The position numbers were made by a program, and so were the translations under genes. 64,000 nt of DNA from the NCBI RefSeq assembly GCF_030159255.1, contig NZ_BSCT01000008.1, positions 1 to 64,000 on the forward strand, given 5' to 3'. The notes beneath the pieces were generated by a model that ran no database searches, was not told the DNA's origin, and saw only the letters and a list, made by a program, of their open reading frames with translations. This DNA is from Bradyrhizobium sp. SSBR45G. GTDB lineage: Bacteria; Pseudomonadota; Alphaproteobacteria; Rhizobiales; Xanthobacteraceae. Below are positions 1 to 9,867 of this stretch, piece after piece. How positions within the stretch are numbered: position 1 is the stretch's first letter; every line of letters starts with the position of its first letter.

Positions 1-141
1 TGACGGTCGCGAAACGCCCCTCATGCGGCAGCAGGGACGCGCGGAAATGTGCAGGAGATTTGCCCGACGACACAAGGCCAATTGCTGCGGCAAACTAACA
101 CGACGGGCAGTTTGCACATGACAGGCATGCTGCCAACGCCA

Positions 142-225
142 CCGTCATTGCGAGCGAAGCGAAGCAATCCAGGGCTCCGGGCGGAACTCTGGATTGCTTC
201 GTCGCTTCGCTGCTCGCAATGACGG
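142..225. repeat. Palindromic repeat (REP-like)
   Basis: The ends of this 84-base element are inverted copies of each other (CCGTCATTGCGAGC at the left, its complement at the right). The inner arms GAAGCAATCC and GGATTGCTTC also pair. Elements starting CGTCATTGCGAGCGAAG are common dispersed intergenic repeats in Bradyrhizobium and Rhodopseudomonas. No coding potential is seen. Confidence 0.75.
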
Positions 226-305
226 CAGGCATCATGCTCCGGGCCACTCGCTGCGTGTCGGCAGCGCAGTCATTTCAGTCGAGCTGTCCCGACGGCGGCG
301 GTCTG

Positions 306-499
306 CTCCCCTCCCCCTTGCGGGGAGGGGTTGGGGGTGGGGGTCCGCAGGCGCTGAACTCGGTGGCGGGTGTCGCATCGAGCAGCAAGGCCCGCCGAGC
401 ACCATCGACAGATCATCGGCGACGGAGTTCGGTCCCTCATTGAGAGCGCGACTCGTGGTCCCCCCACCCCCGACCCCTCCCCGCAAGAGGGGGAGGGGA
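306..499. repeat. Inverted repeat pair, G/C-tract type
   Basis: A 41-base arm at 306-346, rich in CCCCTCCCC and GGGGTTGGGGGTGGGGG, recurs in inverted orientation at 458-499. The arms enclose about 110 bases. Together with the 142-225 element it fills the gap between the window start and the omp85 stop codon. The first 140 bases hold nothing I can identify. Confidence 0.6.
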
Positions 500-530
500 G
501 CGCACCGTCTCTGTGTTGAGCGTCAGGGCC

Positions 531-3035
531 TCAGAACGACGTGCCGCCGCCGAACCTGAATTCCTGCACGATGTCGTATTTGCCCTTGGACAGCGGCACC
601 GCGTAGTCGAAGCGGAGCGGGCCGAAGGGCGAGGCCCAGATCAGGCCGACGCCGACGGACGAACGGATGACCTTGCTGTCGTCGTATTGCAGGCCGCATT
701 TGCAGGTTGCGGTGTTGACCTCGCCGGTCGCGGCCCAGGAGGTCGGGCCCTGATAGCCCCACAGCGAGCCGGCATCGGCATAGACCGAACCCTTCAGGCC
801 GACTTCCTTGGGCAGGAACCAGAACGGCATCTGCAGCTCGGCCGAGGCGCCCCAATATTTGGTGCCGCCGAGCGCATCGCCGGCCGCGCCGAAGGCGCGA
901 TAGGTGATGTCGCGCGGGCCGATGCCGTTGGTGGCAAAGCCGCGGACCAGCGTCGGACCCATCTGGTAGTGGTCGAGCATGCGCAGGTCCTTGTCGCCGA
1001 TCTTGTTCAGGATGCCACCCTGCAGATGGATCACGCTGACGATATCGGAGATCAGCGGCGTGAAGTACTTCGCGTCGACCGCCGATTTCAGATAGCTGAC
1101 ATTGCCGCCGACGCCGGCGAAATCCTGCCGCCAGTCGATCAAGAGGCCGTCGGTCGGGTTCTTGGTGTTGTCGAGCGTGTTGTAGGTCAGCGTGTAGCCC
1201 AGCGCCGAGGTTAGCGCGGCGCCGTCATTGAGCTCCTTGCGGACCGGCAACGACGATTCGCCGTCGCCGTAGCAGCCATAGCCGTAGACGCCCGAGGTGG
1301 TCGAATTGGTCGGATCGACGCCGCCGAGCACGCTGGCGATGTAGGCCGGGGTGGGATTGAAGGCCAGCGACGTATTGGCGGCGTTGTTGTTGCAGTTCGC
1401 CAGATAGGACGGCAGCGTGATCTCCTGCCGGTACAGCGAGTAGCGCAGCTGCAGCGATAGGTCCTCGCGCAGCTGGAAACCGAGCCGCGGGCTGAAGCCG
1501 ACGGTGCGGGTGCCGTAGCTGGTGTAGGAGTTGGCGAGTTGCTGGCGATAGGAGACGTCGAGGCCGAGCGCGATGCGGTAGTCGAGCAGATAGGGCTCGA
1601 CGAAGGACAGCGACACGCCGCGGGTGTACTGGCCGTAGGTGACGGCGGCCTTGGCGAAGAGGCCGCGGCCGAGGAAGTTGCGCTCGGAGATCGAGACCTC
1701 GGCGAGCGCGCCGTCGGTGGTCGAGTAGCCGCCGGAGATCGAGAAGTCGCCGGTCGACTTCTCCTCCAGATTGACCACCAGGATGACACGGTCGCTCGAC
1801 GAGCCCGGCTCGGTCGAGATCTTGACCTCCTTGAAGAAGTCGAGGTTCTTGAGCCGGCGCTCGGCGCGGTCGACCAGGGCACGGTTGTAGGCGTCGCCCT
1901 CGGACAGGTCGAACTCGCGCCGGATCACGTAGTCGCGGGTGCGGGTGTTGCCGCGGATCGTGATGCGCTCGATATAGGTGCGCGGGCCCTCGTCGACCGA
2001 GAACACGATCGCGACCGTGTGTGCCTCGATGTTGCGATCGCCGCGCGGCCGCACGACGGCGAAGGCAAAGCCGCGGCGGGACGCCTCGATCTGCATCTCC
2101 TCGACCGACTTCTCGAGCTGCTCGACATTGTACAGCCCGCCGACGCTGACTCGGGAATAGGAGCGCAGGCTGTTGCTGTCCAGGGCCGCGACGCTCGACT
2201 GGAACTCCACCGAGCCGACGCGATATTGCTGGCCTTCCTCGATCTGGAACGTGACCAGGAAGCCCTTCTGATCCGGATCATATTCGGTGAGCGCGGCGAC
2301 GACCTGGACGTCGGCATAGCCGTTCTTGAGGTAGAAGCGGCGGATCAGGTCGCGATCGGCCTCGACGCGGTCGGGATCGTAGACGTCGTTGTTGCCGAGG
2401 AAGCTCAGCCAGTTCGTCGCGTGGGTCTTGATGATGTCGCGCAGGCGTGCGGCCGAATAGGCGCTGTTGCCGACGAATTCGACCGACCGCACGCCGGTCT
2501 TGACGCCCTCGGCCACGGTGAACACGAGGTCGACGCGGTTGTTGGGCTGCTCGATGATCTCCGGCGTAACGCGGACGTCGTAGCGTCCGGAGCGGCGGTA
2601 GATCTCGGCGATGCGCTGCGCATCCGACTGCACCATCGGCCGCGACAGCGTGCCACGCGGCTTCGACTGCACCTCGGCCGTGAGCTGCTCGTCCTTGACC
2701 TTCTTGTTGCCCTCGAAGGCGACGCGGCCGATCACCGGGTTCTCGACCACGCGCACGACCAGCCGGCCGCCCTGGCGGTCGATCTTGACGTCCGAGAACA
2801 GCCCGGTCTCGATCAGCGCCTTGAGGCCGTCGTCGACCTGGCCCGCGTCGAGCGCGCCCGACGGACCCGGCTTGAAGTAGGAGCGGATGGTGTCGGCTTC
2901 GATACGCCGGTTGCCTTCGACCGTGATCGAGGTCGCGGCAACGGCGGGCGCCGCGACCGCCATGCGGGGCAGCGACGAAACGGGCAGGGCCAGCAGCATC
3001 AGGGCAAGCACGCCCGGCAGTCTCAGACGCATCAT
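531..3035 (-). CDS. bamA: Outer membrane protein assembly factor BamA (Omp85 family)
   Basis: Folds and inserts beta-barrel proteins into the outer membrane. From the ATG at 3035 the product is 834 residues, normal for BamA. It has an N-terminal signal peptide (RLRLPGVLALMLLALPVSS), about five POTRA repeats (SITVEGNRRIEADTI, VRSVEFVGNSAYSAARL and ITIRGNTRTRDYVIRREF mark three of them), and a C-terminal barrel. The barrel carries the conserved VRGF of loop L6 (in GPTLVRGFATNGIG) and ends in a terminal Phe, the usual barrel signature. I chose 3035 because AAAGAG lies just upstream and the signal peptide begins there; an in-frame start at 3119 would add 28 unlikely residues. The gene stands alone: rseP does not precede it and lpxD does not follow within the 530 bases available, so it may be a BamA paralogue. 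Confidence 0.88.
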   Translation of the reverse strand: MMRLRLPGVLALMLLALPVSSLPRMAVAAPAVAATSITVEGNRRIEADTIRSYFKPGPSGALDAGQVDDGLKALIETGLFSDVKIDRQGGRLVVRVVENPVIGRVAFEGNKKVKDEQLTAEVQSKPRGTLSRPMVQSDAQRIAEIYRRSGRYDVRVTPEIIEQPNNRVDLVFTVAEGVKTGVRSVEFVGNSAYSAARLRDIIKTHATNWLSFLGNNDVYDPDRVEADRDLIRRFYLKNGYADVQVVAALTEYDPDQKGFLVTFQIEEGQQYRVGSVEFQSSVAALDSNSLRSYSRVSVGGLYNVEQLEKSVEEMQIEASRRGFAFAVVRPRGDRNIEAHTVAIVFSVDEGPRTYIERITIRGNTRTRDYVIRREFDLSEGDAYNRALVDRAERRLKNLDFFKEVKISTEPGSSSDRVILVVNLEEKSTGDFSISGGYSTTDGALAEVSISERNFLGRGLFAKAAVTYGQYTRGVSLSFVEPYLLDYRIALGLDVSYRQQLANSYTSYGTRTVGFSPRLGFQLREDLSLQLRYSLYRQEITLPSYLANCNNNAANTSLAFNPTPAYIASVLGGVDPTNSTTSGVYGYGCYGDGESSLPVRKELNDGAALTSALGYTLTYNTLDNTKNPTDGLLIDWRQDFAGVGGNVSYLKSAVDAKYFTPLISDIVSVIHLQGGILNKIGDKDLRMLDHYQMGPTLVRGFATNGIGPRDITYRAFGAAGDALGGTKYWGASAELQMPFWFLPKEVGLKGSVYADAGSLWGYQGPTSWAATGEVNTATCKCGLQYDDSKVIRSSVGVGLIWASPFGPLRFDYAVPLSKGKYDIVQEFRFGGGTSF

Positions 3036-3289
3036 CGAAGCTCTTTCGAAAGTCAGAGTCCTTGGGCGCGCCGCGCATAGATCGGCACGCCATGGGAATC
3101 GGTGATGCCCGTCAAACATGGTCGAGATGCGCCAATCTCATTTCGCGAAATGTCGATTGATGCTGAGCGTGGCTGGATGTTTCCGGCCGGAAATCTTGCG
3201 CGGCCGGCACGGCCCGCGGGCCCGATGACAACTAATTAAGTATGGCGTCCGCGCTGGGATCGGAAAGCCACGGTCGCGGCGGACATCTT

Positions 3290-3490
3290 CGTTAAGCAAT
3301 TGGCCGGCCGTCGCCGCATTCCGCGTGTTCCGACATCAAATTCTACAAATCAGCGAACACCGGCAATACGCCGGAAAAACGACCGTGCTATCTGCTTCTC
3401 ATCCGAACTAAGCCCCCAAGTAGTTCGGCCAAGGCCCGGTGCGCACAGATTCCCATACTTATTCCGGCGCACCGGGCCGCCCGTTTTTTC
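3290..3490 (+). ncRNA. Candidate small RNA ending in an intrinsic terminator
   Basis: Three consecutive perfect hairpins lie on the plus strand in a gap with no plus-strand gene upstream. They are 3360-3374 (CCGGC/GCCGG, loop AATAC), 3403-3410 with 3421-3428 (CCGAACTA/TAGTTCGG, C-rich loop AGCCCCCAAG) and 3433-3444 with 3467-3478 (12 bp). The last is followed by TTTTTT at 3484-3489. A C-rich exposed loop is typical of alphaproteobacterial regulatory RNAs. The 5' end is not defined by anything I can see, and no Rfam family was recognised. Confidence 0.35.
3433..3489 (+). terminator. Rho-independent terminator-like hairpin
   Basis: A perfect 12-bp stem (GGCCCGGTGCGC and its complement) with a 22-base loop, then five bases and six T. 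It has no protein gene upstream on the plus strand, which is the main argument for a small transcript ending here. Confidence 0.55.
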
Positions 3491-3525
3491 TCCATCGCAT
3501 AGACGCCGCGATCGACGGACCGCCA

Positions 3526-3653
3526 GGTGGGCAAAGGCGCGGTCGCGCTGCCTCTCCATCCGAGATTGCGGTGGCGCCGTGCCCACCGTCTGACCGCGAA
3601 CGCACGGCCCGATGGTGGGCACGCCACCGCCTTCGGCGGCCGCTTTGCCCACC
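3526..3653. repeat. Palindromic repeat (GGTGGGCAAAG family)
   Basis: The outer ends are inverted repeats, GGTGGGCAAAG at 3526-3536 and CTTTGCCCACC at 3643-3653. An inner inverted repeat, built on GGTGGGCACGCCACCGC, spans about 3568-3630. It resembles dispersed intergenic elements common in Bradyrhizobium. The remaining bases to 3860 hold no recognisable feature. Confidence 0.7.
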
Positions 3654-3860
3654 CTACGGTTCCCCGCGGCTCATCGCGAATCGCCACAATGTCGGCCGCT
3701 GTTGCGAAATTGCCTCTGGATCGGGCACGGAAAAACGATCAAAACGGTCGGCAGCACCGATGGTTAATCGCGTCTTAACCTCGCCCCACCTATGGTGACC
3801 ACACTGGCACCGGTTCCTGGGCGATCGGCGGCTTCAACTGGTTTGGCGCGCGTTTTACGT

Positions 3861-5075
3861 ATGGCAATGACCGCTTCATCCCCCGCGCCCGCTGGCGCCA
3901 GCCATTCGGAGAGCGAACGCTCGCCGTTTGCGCGGCTGAACGAGCTGCTCGCCCCCTTTCCTCCGGGCAAGCCGATGATCACGCTCGCCGTCGGCGAGCC
4001 GCAGCATCCGGTGCCGGATTTCGTCGGACCGGTGCTGGCGCAGCATATCGCCGATTTCGGCCGCTACCCCGCGGCCAAGGGCATCGAGCCGTTCCGCAAG
4101 GCCGCGAGCGGCTGGCTGTCGCGCCGATTCGCGCTGCCACGCGCTGTTGATCCCGAGCATGAGATCCTGGTGCTGAACGGCAGCCGCGAGGGCCTGTTCT
4201 TCGCCGCCCATGCCGCGCTCCGCCATGTCGGCCCCCGCCGCGGCCGGCCTGCGATCCTGATGCCGAATCCGTTCTATCCGGTGTATGGCGTCGGCGCCCG
4301 CACCGCCGGCTGCGACTCCATCTATCTGCCGACGATTCGCGACAATGGCTTCCTGCCCGACCTCGACGCGATCGACGAGGCGACGCTGGCGCGCACGGTC
4401 GCGTTCTACATCGCCACGCCGGCCAATCCGCAAGGGTCGGTGGCATCAGCGGACTACATGCGCAAGCTGGTCGCGCTCGCCAACGCTTACGGCTTCCTGA
4501 TCTTCAGCGACGAATGCTATTCGGAGATCTATACCCGGCAGGCGCCTGGCAGCATGCTGGAGCATGCCGGCCCCGACTATCGCAACGTCGTCGCGTTCCA
4601 GTCGCTGTCGAAGCGCTCGAACGTGCCGGGCATGCGCATCGGCTTCGCCGCCGGCGATCGCCAATTCCTCGCCGGCTTCCACGAGCTGCGCAATGTCGCG
4701 GCGCCGCAGGTGCCGGTGCCGCTGCAGCACGTCGCAGTCGCAGCCTATGCCGACGAGGCGCATGTCGAGGAGAACCGCCGGCTGTACCGCGCCAAGTTCG
4801 ATCTCGCCGACCAGATCATCGGCAACCGCTACGGCTATCAACGGCCCGACGGCGGGTTCTGCGTCTGGCTCGACGTCGCCGACCGCGGCAGCGACGAGGA
4901 CGTCACGGTGAAGCTTTATCGCGACGCCGGCGTGCGCGTGGTACCCGGCAGCTATCTGGCGCGGCCGCAGGCCGACGGCTTCAATCCGGGCACAGGCTAT
5001 ATCCGGCTGGCGCTGGTGGCCGATGCCGCCTCGACCGGCGAGGCGCTGCACCGGCTGGTCGAGGCGCTCGGGTAA
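3861..5075 (+). CDS. Class I/II PLP-dependent aminotransferase (DapC/AspC-like)
   Basis: Transfers an amino group using pyridoxal phosphate; cytoplasmic. From the ATG at 3861 it has 404 residues, usual for fold type I class I enzymes. Visible motifs are the substrate-side [13 protein letters not shown] near the N-terminus, [12 protein letters not shown] (the NPxG segment), [10 protein letters not shown], and the PLP lysine K251 in [16 protein letters not shown]-terminal RLALV provides the carboxylate-binding Arg region. N-succinyldiaminopimelate aminotransferase (DapC) is the closest role by general resemblance, but substrate cannot be read from sequence. Other in-frame starts are the ATG at 3867 and a less likely one at 3792. 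It lies 11 bases upstream of ftsK on the same strand and probably shares its transcript. Confidence 0.85.
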   Translation: MAMTASSPAPAGASHSESERSPFARLNELLAPFPPGKPMITLAVGEPQHPVPDFVGPVLAQHIADFGRYPAAKGIEPFRKAASGWLSRRFALPRAVDPEHEILVLNGSREGLFFAAHAALRHVGPRRGRPAILMPNPFYPVYGVGARTAGCDSIYLPTIRDNGFLPDLDAIDEATLARTVAFYIATPANPQGSVASADYMRKLVALANAYGFLIFSDECYSEIYTRQAPGSMLEHAGPDYRNVVAFQSLSKRSNVPGMRIGFAAGDRQFLAGFHELRNVAAPQVPVPLQHVAVAAYADEAHVEENRRLYRAKFDLADQIIGNRYGYQRPDGGFCVWLDVADRGSDEDVTVKLYRDAGVRVVPGSYLARPQADGFNPGTGYIRLALVADAASTGEALHRLVEALG

Positions 5076-5086
5076 TCGCGGGGCTG

Positions 5087-7558
5087 ATGCACATGCCGGC
5101 GATCGAACGAGTCATTCCCCTGGTCAACCATCTGCCGACGTCGCTGCGCGACGCGCTGGTGAAGCGGCTGCGCGAGCTCGCCGGCCTCAGCCTGATCGCG
5201 CTGTGCGGCACGGTCGCCGCGGCGCTGATGACCTGGTCGGTGCAGGACCCGAGCCTGAGCCACGCCACCTCGCGCGCGATCCGCAACATCGTCGGCTATC
5301 CCGGCGCGATCAGCGCCGACCTGCTGATGCAGATTCTCGGCCTCGGCGCGATCATGGCGATCCTGCCGCTCGCGGTCCGCGGCTGGCGGATGATGACGCA
5401 CCGGCCGTTCGATCGCGAGGCGCTGCGCTTCGGCGCCTGGATACTCGGCGCGATCATCGCCGCGGGCTTCGCCAGCTGCTGGCCGCGCTCGCATGCCTGG
5501 CCGCTGCCGACCGGCCTCGGCGGCGTCGTCGGCGACGCGCTGGTGCGGGCGCCGGCGGTGGTGTTCGGCCCGCCCGGAATCGTCTACCGGCTGGTGCTCG
5601 GCAGTCTGCTGCTCGTCGCGATGATCGGCTGCCTGCTGGTCGCCGGCGGCCTGGGCGCAAAGGACGCCGATCCGAGCCTGCTCGCCGACGAGGACGACGA
5701 CACGCCGCTGTCGGAAGCCGAGGATGACGACGACCGCAAGGCGATCCGGCTCGGCTGGGTGTTCCATGCCATCATGAGCGCCAAGGCGCAGGTCGGCTGG
5801 TTCCTCAGCACGGCCTATCGCGCGCTGGTCTCCTCCGGCCCGCAGCCGCGCGCCGCCGCCGGCCGCCAGGAGCCGAGCCTCGGCGCCAAGCGTTCGAAGC
5901 CGACGCTGGCGCCGGAGATCGATGAGGACGGCGGCGACGAGGACGAGACCGGCGAGGACGAGGAGGAAGAAGAGGAAGAGCCCGCGCCGCGCGCGAAGAA
6001 GAAGCCAGCGCCGAAAGCCCCCGCGCGCAAGTCCAACGACAAATACGACCTGCCGTCGGTCTCGATGCTGGCGGCGCCGAAATCCTCGGATCGCCAGCCG
6101 CTGTCGAAGAGCGAGCTCGAGGCGAATTCGCGCGCGCTGGAAGGCGTGCTGCAGGATTTCGGCGTGCGCGGCGAGATCGTCAAGGCGCATCCCGGCCCGG
6201 TCGTCACCCTTTACGAGCTGGAGCCGGCGCCCGGCATCAAGTCGTCCCGCGTGATCGGCCTCTCCGACGACATCGCCCGCTCGATGAGCGCGCTGTCGGC
6301 GCGCGTCGCGGTCGTGCCCGGCCGCAACGCCATCGGCATCGAGCTGCCTAACGCGCATCGCGAGAAGGTGTATCTGCGCGAGCTCTTGGTGGCCAAGGAG
6401 GCGACCGAGAGCGTCGCCAAGCTGCCGCTCTGCCTCGGCAAGAACATCGGCGGCGAGTCCATCATCATCGACCTCGCCCGCACCCCGCACATGCTGATCG
6501 CCGGCACCACCGGCTCGGGCAAGTCGGTCGCGATCAACACCATGATCCTGAGCCTGGTCTATCGCCTGCGGCCCGACCAGTGCCGGCTGATCATGGTCGA
6601 CCCGAAGATGCTCGAACTCTCGGTCTATGACGGCATCCCGCATCTGCTCACGCCGGTCGTGACCGACCCGAAGAAGGCCGTCGTCGCGCTGAAATGGGCC
6701 GTGCGCGAGATGGAAGAGCGCTACAAGAAGATGGCCAAGCTCGGTGTGCGCAACATCGACGGCTACAACGCCCGGGTGGCGGAAGCCCGCAACAAGGGCG
6801 AGGAGCTGACGCGCACGGTGCACACCGGCTTCGACAAGGAGACCGGCAAGGCGATCTACGAGGAGGAGAAGCTCGACCTCGATCCCCTGCCCTACATCGT
6901 CATCATCGTCGACGAGATGGCCGACCTGATGATGGTCGCCGGCAAGGACATCGAAGGCACGGTGCAGCGCCTCGCCCAGATGGCGCGCGCCGCCGGCCTG
7001 CACGTGATCCTGGCGACCCAGCGTCCGTCGGTCGACGTCATCACCGGCACCATCAAGGCCAACTTCCCGACCCGGATCTCCTTCCAGGTCACCTCCAAGA
7101 TCGACAGCCGCACCATCCTCGGCGAGATGGGCGCCGAGCAGCTGCTCGGCCAGGGCGACATGCTCTACATGGCGGGCGGCGGCCGCATCAGCCGCGTGCA
7201 CGGCCCGTTCTGCTCCGACGAAGAGGTCGAGAAGGTCGTCAAGCACCTGAAAACGCAGGGCTCGCCGGAATATCTCGAGGCCGTCACCGCCGAGGAGCCG
7301 AGCGAGGAGGATGGCGCCGTGTTCGACGCCACCGGCATGGGCGGGGGCGGCGGGGGCGACGACCTGTTCGCCCAGGCGGTGGCGGTGGTCAAACGCGACC
7401 GCAAGGCCTCCACCAGCTACATTCAACGCCGGCTGCAGATCGGCTATAACAAGGCTGCTTCGCTGATGGAGCGGATGGAACAGGAAGGCATCGTCGGCCA
7501 GGCCAACCATGCCGGCAAGCGCGAGATCCTGGTGCCCGAGGAAGAAGGCGGATTTTGA
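5087..7558 (+). CDS. ftsK: DNA translocase FtsK
   Basis: Septum-bound DNA pump that clears the terminus and activates XerCD dimer resolution. It has 823 residues from the ATG at 5087. The N-terminal ~190 residues hold about four membrane segments. An acidic then Lys/Pro/Ala-rich linker follows (about 200-310, with a run of Glu near 290). The motor has Walker [11 protein letters not shown] (K479) and Walker [13 protein letters not shown] (D609-E610). A C-terminal winged-helix gamma domain ([20 protein letters not shown]) reads KOPS sites. The reading frame is open further upstream, but that part overlaps the aminotransferase in another frame and lacks homology. MHMP at 5087 or MPAIERV at 5093 are the plausible starts. 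Confidence 0.95.
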   Translation: MHMPAIERVIPLVNHLPTSLRDALVKRLRELAGLSLIALCGTVAAALMTWSVQDPSLSHATSRAIRNIVGYPGAISADLLMQILGLGAIMAILPLAVRGWRMMTHRPFDREALRFGAWILGAIIAAGFASCWPRSHAWPLPTGLGGVVGDALVRAPAVVFGPPGIVYRLVLGSLLLVAMIGCLLVAGGLGAKDADPSLLADEDDDTPLSEAEDDDDRKAIRLGWVFHAIMSAKAQVGWFLSTAYRALVSSGPQPRAAAGRQEPSLGAKRSKPTLAPEIDEDGGDEDETGEDEEEEEEEPAPRAKKKPAPKAPARKSNDKYDLPSVSMLAAPKSSDRQPLSKSELEANSRALEGVLQDFGVRGEIVKAHPGPVVTLYELEPAPGIKSSRVIGLSDDIARSMSALSARVAVVPGRNAIGIELPNAHREKVYLRELLVAKEATESVAKLPLCLGKNIGGESIIIDLARTPHMLIAGTTGSGKSVAINTMILSLVYRLRPDQCRLIMVDPKMLELSVYDGIPHLLTPVVTDPKKAVVALKWAVREMEERYKKMAKLGVRNIDGYNARVAEARNKGEELTRTVHTGFDKETGKAIYEEEKLDLDPLPYIVIIVDEMADLMMVAGKDIEGTVQRLAQMARAAGLHVILATQRPSVDVITGTIKANFPTRISFQVTSKIDSRTILGEMGAEQLLGQGDMLYMAGGGRISRVHGPFCSDEEVEKVVKHLKTQGSPEYLEAVTAEEPSEEDGAVFDATGMGGGGGGDDLFAQAVAVVKRDRKASTSYIQRRLQIGYNKAASLMERMEQEGIVGQANHAGKREILVPEEEGGF

Positions 7559-7670
7559 CCCGCGCCCTTTTGGTCCCAGATCTGCCGTTTCCGGGTCGTA
7601 ACTTCACGCAATTACGATCACGCTGACCGACCGAACCACGATAGAAACGCGTAAGAATCAGGACGTCGTT

Positions 7671-8498
7671 TTGAAAAGCCCCTTGTCGAACAGCCCCTTT
7701 TCGCCTGCGCACGGCCGCCGCACAACCGCCCGGCTCGTGGCATGCGCCATTGCCGCCGTCACCCTGACCGGGGCCGCAGGCCATGCCGCCGCCCAGACCT
7801 CGCCGGCCCCCAAATCCGGGGCCAAGAGCGGCGCCCAGCTCAGCGCCTCCGACCAGCAGCGCGGCCAGGCCCCCGCCCAGACCACGCCGCCCAATCCGAT
7901 CATTCCCGATCCCCGGCGCAACGTGCCGGCCAGCATCTTTACCTCGTTCGACGCCAACCAGAGGGCGGTCGCGGCCAAGGTTAGTGCCTATCTGTCGTCG
8001 CTGCAGACGCTGGTCGGAAACTTCGTGCAGGTCGGCCCCGACGGCAGCAAGACCAAGGGCGACTTCTACATTCAGAAGCCGGGCAAGGTCCGCTTCGAAT
8101 ATGAGCCGCCGACGCCGATCGACATCATCGCCGACGGCTCCTCGCTGGTGGTGCGCGACCGCAAGCTGGCGACGCAGGACGTCTATCCGCTGTCGCAAAC
8201 GCCGCTGCGCTATCTGTTGTCCGACCGCATCGACCTGCTCAAGGACACCAACGTGATCGCAGTCGCCTCCGACGACCTCTATGTCACGATCACGATCGAG
8301 GAGAAGCAGGCGCTGATCGGCACCAGCCGGATGATGCTGATGCTCGGCGCCAAGGACGGCCAGCTCAAGCAGTGGACCGTGACCGATCCGCAGGGCTACG
8401 ACACGACGATCGCCGTCTATAATCTCGACACCACCAAGAAGCTCGATCCGGCAATGTTCAAGATCGACTTCACCAACTACGGCACGCCGCCAGGCTGA
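7671..8498 (+). CDS. lolA: LolA-family outer membrane lipoprotein carrier protein
   Basis: Periplasmic chaperone family that ferries lipoproteins from LolCDE to the outer membrane. It has 275 residues from a TTG start. A signal peptide (ARLVACAIAAVTLTGAAGHAAAQ) is followed by a Pro/Ala/Gln-rich low-complexity stretch of about 50 residues. The LolA beta-fold then starts near SSLQTLVGNFVQVGPDG, with GKVRFEYEPPTPIDIIADG and FKIDF typical of the family. The start codon is uncertain because of the long, charged N-region. It is convergent with the DUF2336 gene, 11 bases between stop codons, so transcripts overlap or share a terminator. Confidence 0.85.
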   Translation: MKSPLSNSPFSPAHGRRTTARLVACAIAAVTLTGAAGHAAAQTSPAPKSGAKSGAQLSASDQQRGQAPAQTTPPNPIIPDPRRNVPASIFTSFDANQRAVAAKVSAYLSSLQTLVGNFVQVGPDGSKTKGDFYIQKPGKVRFEYEPPTPIDIIADGSSLVVRDRKLATQDVYPLSQTPLRYLLSDRIDLLKDTNVIAVASDDLYVTITIEEKQALIGTSRMMLMLGAKDGQLKQWTVTDPQGYDTTIAVYNLDTTKKLDPAMFKIDFTNYGTPPG

Positions 8499-8509
8499 GG
8501 CGAAGGCCG

Positions 8510-9580
8510 TCAGCCCGCCTGCAATCCACGGACCTTCCACTGCGCCTCGGACAGCACGAGCTTCTCGAACCGCTTGCGCGCTTCGTCGAGATCGTCGACC
8601 GGCAGCGCGTCGCAGCTCGGGCGTCCGCGCAGGATCATCGAGGTGGTAGCCCAGGTCAGCCGCGCCGCCTTGCAGGCGAGCAGCAGATCGGCGAGGCGGC
8701 TCTCCTCCAGCAGCGATTCGACCGTCTCGATCGGGATGACGCACAGCAGGGACAGCGCCGCGATCACGGCGGGAAAATCGCCGGTGACGCAGAAGCGGTT
8801 GACGGCGGAGTCGCCGAGCTTGCCGGTGCGGTTGAGCGCGGCGACCTCGGCCTTGACGGGCTCATAGTCCCACATCGCCCGCATCGCCGCGCCGGCCGAC
8901 CGGGTCGGAGCGGCCTGCAGGGTCGCGCGGGTCGCCGGCGGCGCGGCCTTGATGAAGCGGGCGCGGGCGCCCTCGCTTGCGGCGGCGACGAAGGCGCGCG
9001 ACAACTTGGCCGGCAGGTCGGCGCGCAGTGCCAGCTTCTCGGCGAGATCCTCGTCGCGCTCGGCGGTCTTGAACAGGCTGCGATAGCTGTCCTCGGACAG
9101 CCGTGCCGTGAGATTCTGCGCCAGCGCCATGCGCACGGCCGGAAAGCCGCGCGCGATCAGCGGCGCAGTGAGGTTGTCGCCGATGCCCCGGCGGCTGGCG
9201 AGCGCAACGAGATGCGCCGGGCTGGAGGTCCTGACGAACTCGGCCAGGTCGCGCTCGGTCAGCACGGCCGCCTTGGCCAGCATCGGCCCGGCGACGCGCA
9301 AGTCGGGATGCACCGCGAGCAGGCGGACGGTCGCGTAAGGCGCGCGCTCGACACCGGCCAGCGCCATGCTCATCTCGGCCAGCACGTCGGTCGCGACCTG
9401 CGGCATCAGCCGCGCGAACATCTGGTCATAGAGATCGAGCTGCTCCTCGGGCGCCGGCCGCGGCCCGGCCAGGAACAGGCTGGTGGTCCGGCGCAGCATG
9501 TCCGTGGCGAACTCGGACACCGTCCTCGCCTCGCCCGCTGACGTCTTGACGGAGGCAGCTGCCGGAGGCGCTGGGGGCAT
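8510..9580 (-). CDS. DUF2336 domain-containing protein
   Basis: 356 residues, no signal peptide or membrane segment, almost entirely predicted alpha-helical with many Leu/Ala/Arg. The pattern (SEFATDMLRRTTSLFL near the start, then repeated LLAVHPDLRVAGPMLA-type helices) matches DUF2336, an alphaproteobacterial family of unknown function that looks like HEAT-type helical repeats. I took the ATG at 9580, preceded by GAGAGA; a GTG directly before it (9583) is the alternative. No function is inferred. Confidence 0.8.
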   Translation of the reverse strand: MPPAPPAAASVKTSAGEARTVSEFATDMLRRTTSLFLAGPRPAPEEQLDLYDQMFARLMPQVATDVLAEMSMALAGVERAPYATVRLLAVHPDLRVAGPMLAKAAVLTERDLAEFVRTSSPAHLVALASRRGIGDNLTAPLIARGFPAVRMALAQNLTARLSEDSYRSLFKTAERDEDLAEKLALRADLPAKLSRAFVAAASEGARARFIKAAPPATRATLQAAPTRSAGAAMRAMWDYEPVKAEVAALNRTGKLGDSAVNRFCVTGDFPAVIAALSLLCVIPIETVESLLEESRLADLLLACKAARLTWATTSMILRGRPSCDALPVDDLDEARKRFEKLVLSEAQWKVRGLQAG

Positions 9581-9744
9581 CACAGGTCTCTCATGGGTGG
9601 CGCCCGTCGGCGATGACGGGGCGCGCGCGATGATGGATTTGCAGGAGAATGCGAAGGCCGGGCTAAAGGGGCGTTAAGCTCAGTTCCCGGAATAAAGGTG
9701 CTGGAATCCGTCGTTAACGACTCCTCTCCTCGGCTGCCCCGGCC

Positions 9745-9759
9745 GTTCGCTTCTTGTTC
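9745..9759. promoter_or_regulatory. Possible LexA-type box (GTTC-N7-GTTC), weak
   Basis: GTTCGCTTCTTGTTC fits the alphaproteobacterial SOS direct repeat GTTC-N7-GTTC. It lies about 165 bases upstream of the divergent DUF2336 start, too far for a clear operator. With eight fixed bases, a chance match in 64 kb is expected, so this is listed only for completeness. Confidence 0.15.
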
Positions 9760-9867
9760 GTGCGCATGCGGTGCAATCCGGGCCGAGCGAGGAAAATCCT
9801 GAAGGGGCGGATTCAGCTCCCTTCAGGATCCAGCCGAACGCGAATGGCCCGCCAATCCAGGCCCGAT

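Noticed and set aside
142..499. Repeats as a CRISPR array
   Set aside because: They are palindromes and an inverted pair, not evenly spaced direct repeats with unique spacers, and no cas gene is present.
4997..7510. 837-codon open frame antisense to ftsK
   Set aside because: Mirror frame of FtsK; composition is low-complexity His/Arg/Asp-rich and matches no family.
9745..9759. Second GTTC-N7-GTTC as a real SOS operator
   Set aside because: Too far from a start codon and expected by chance at this frequency; kept only as a low-confidence feature.
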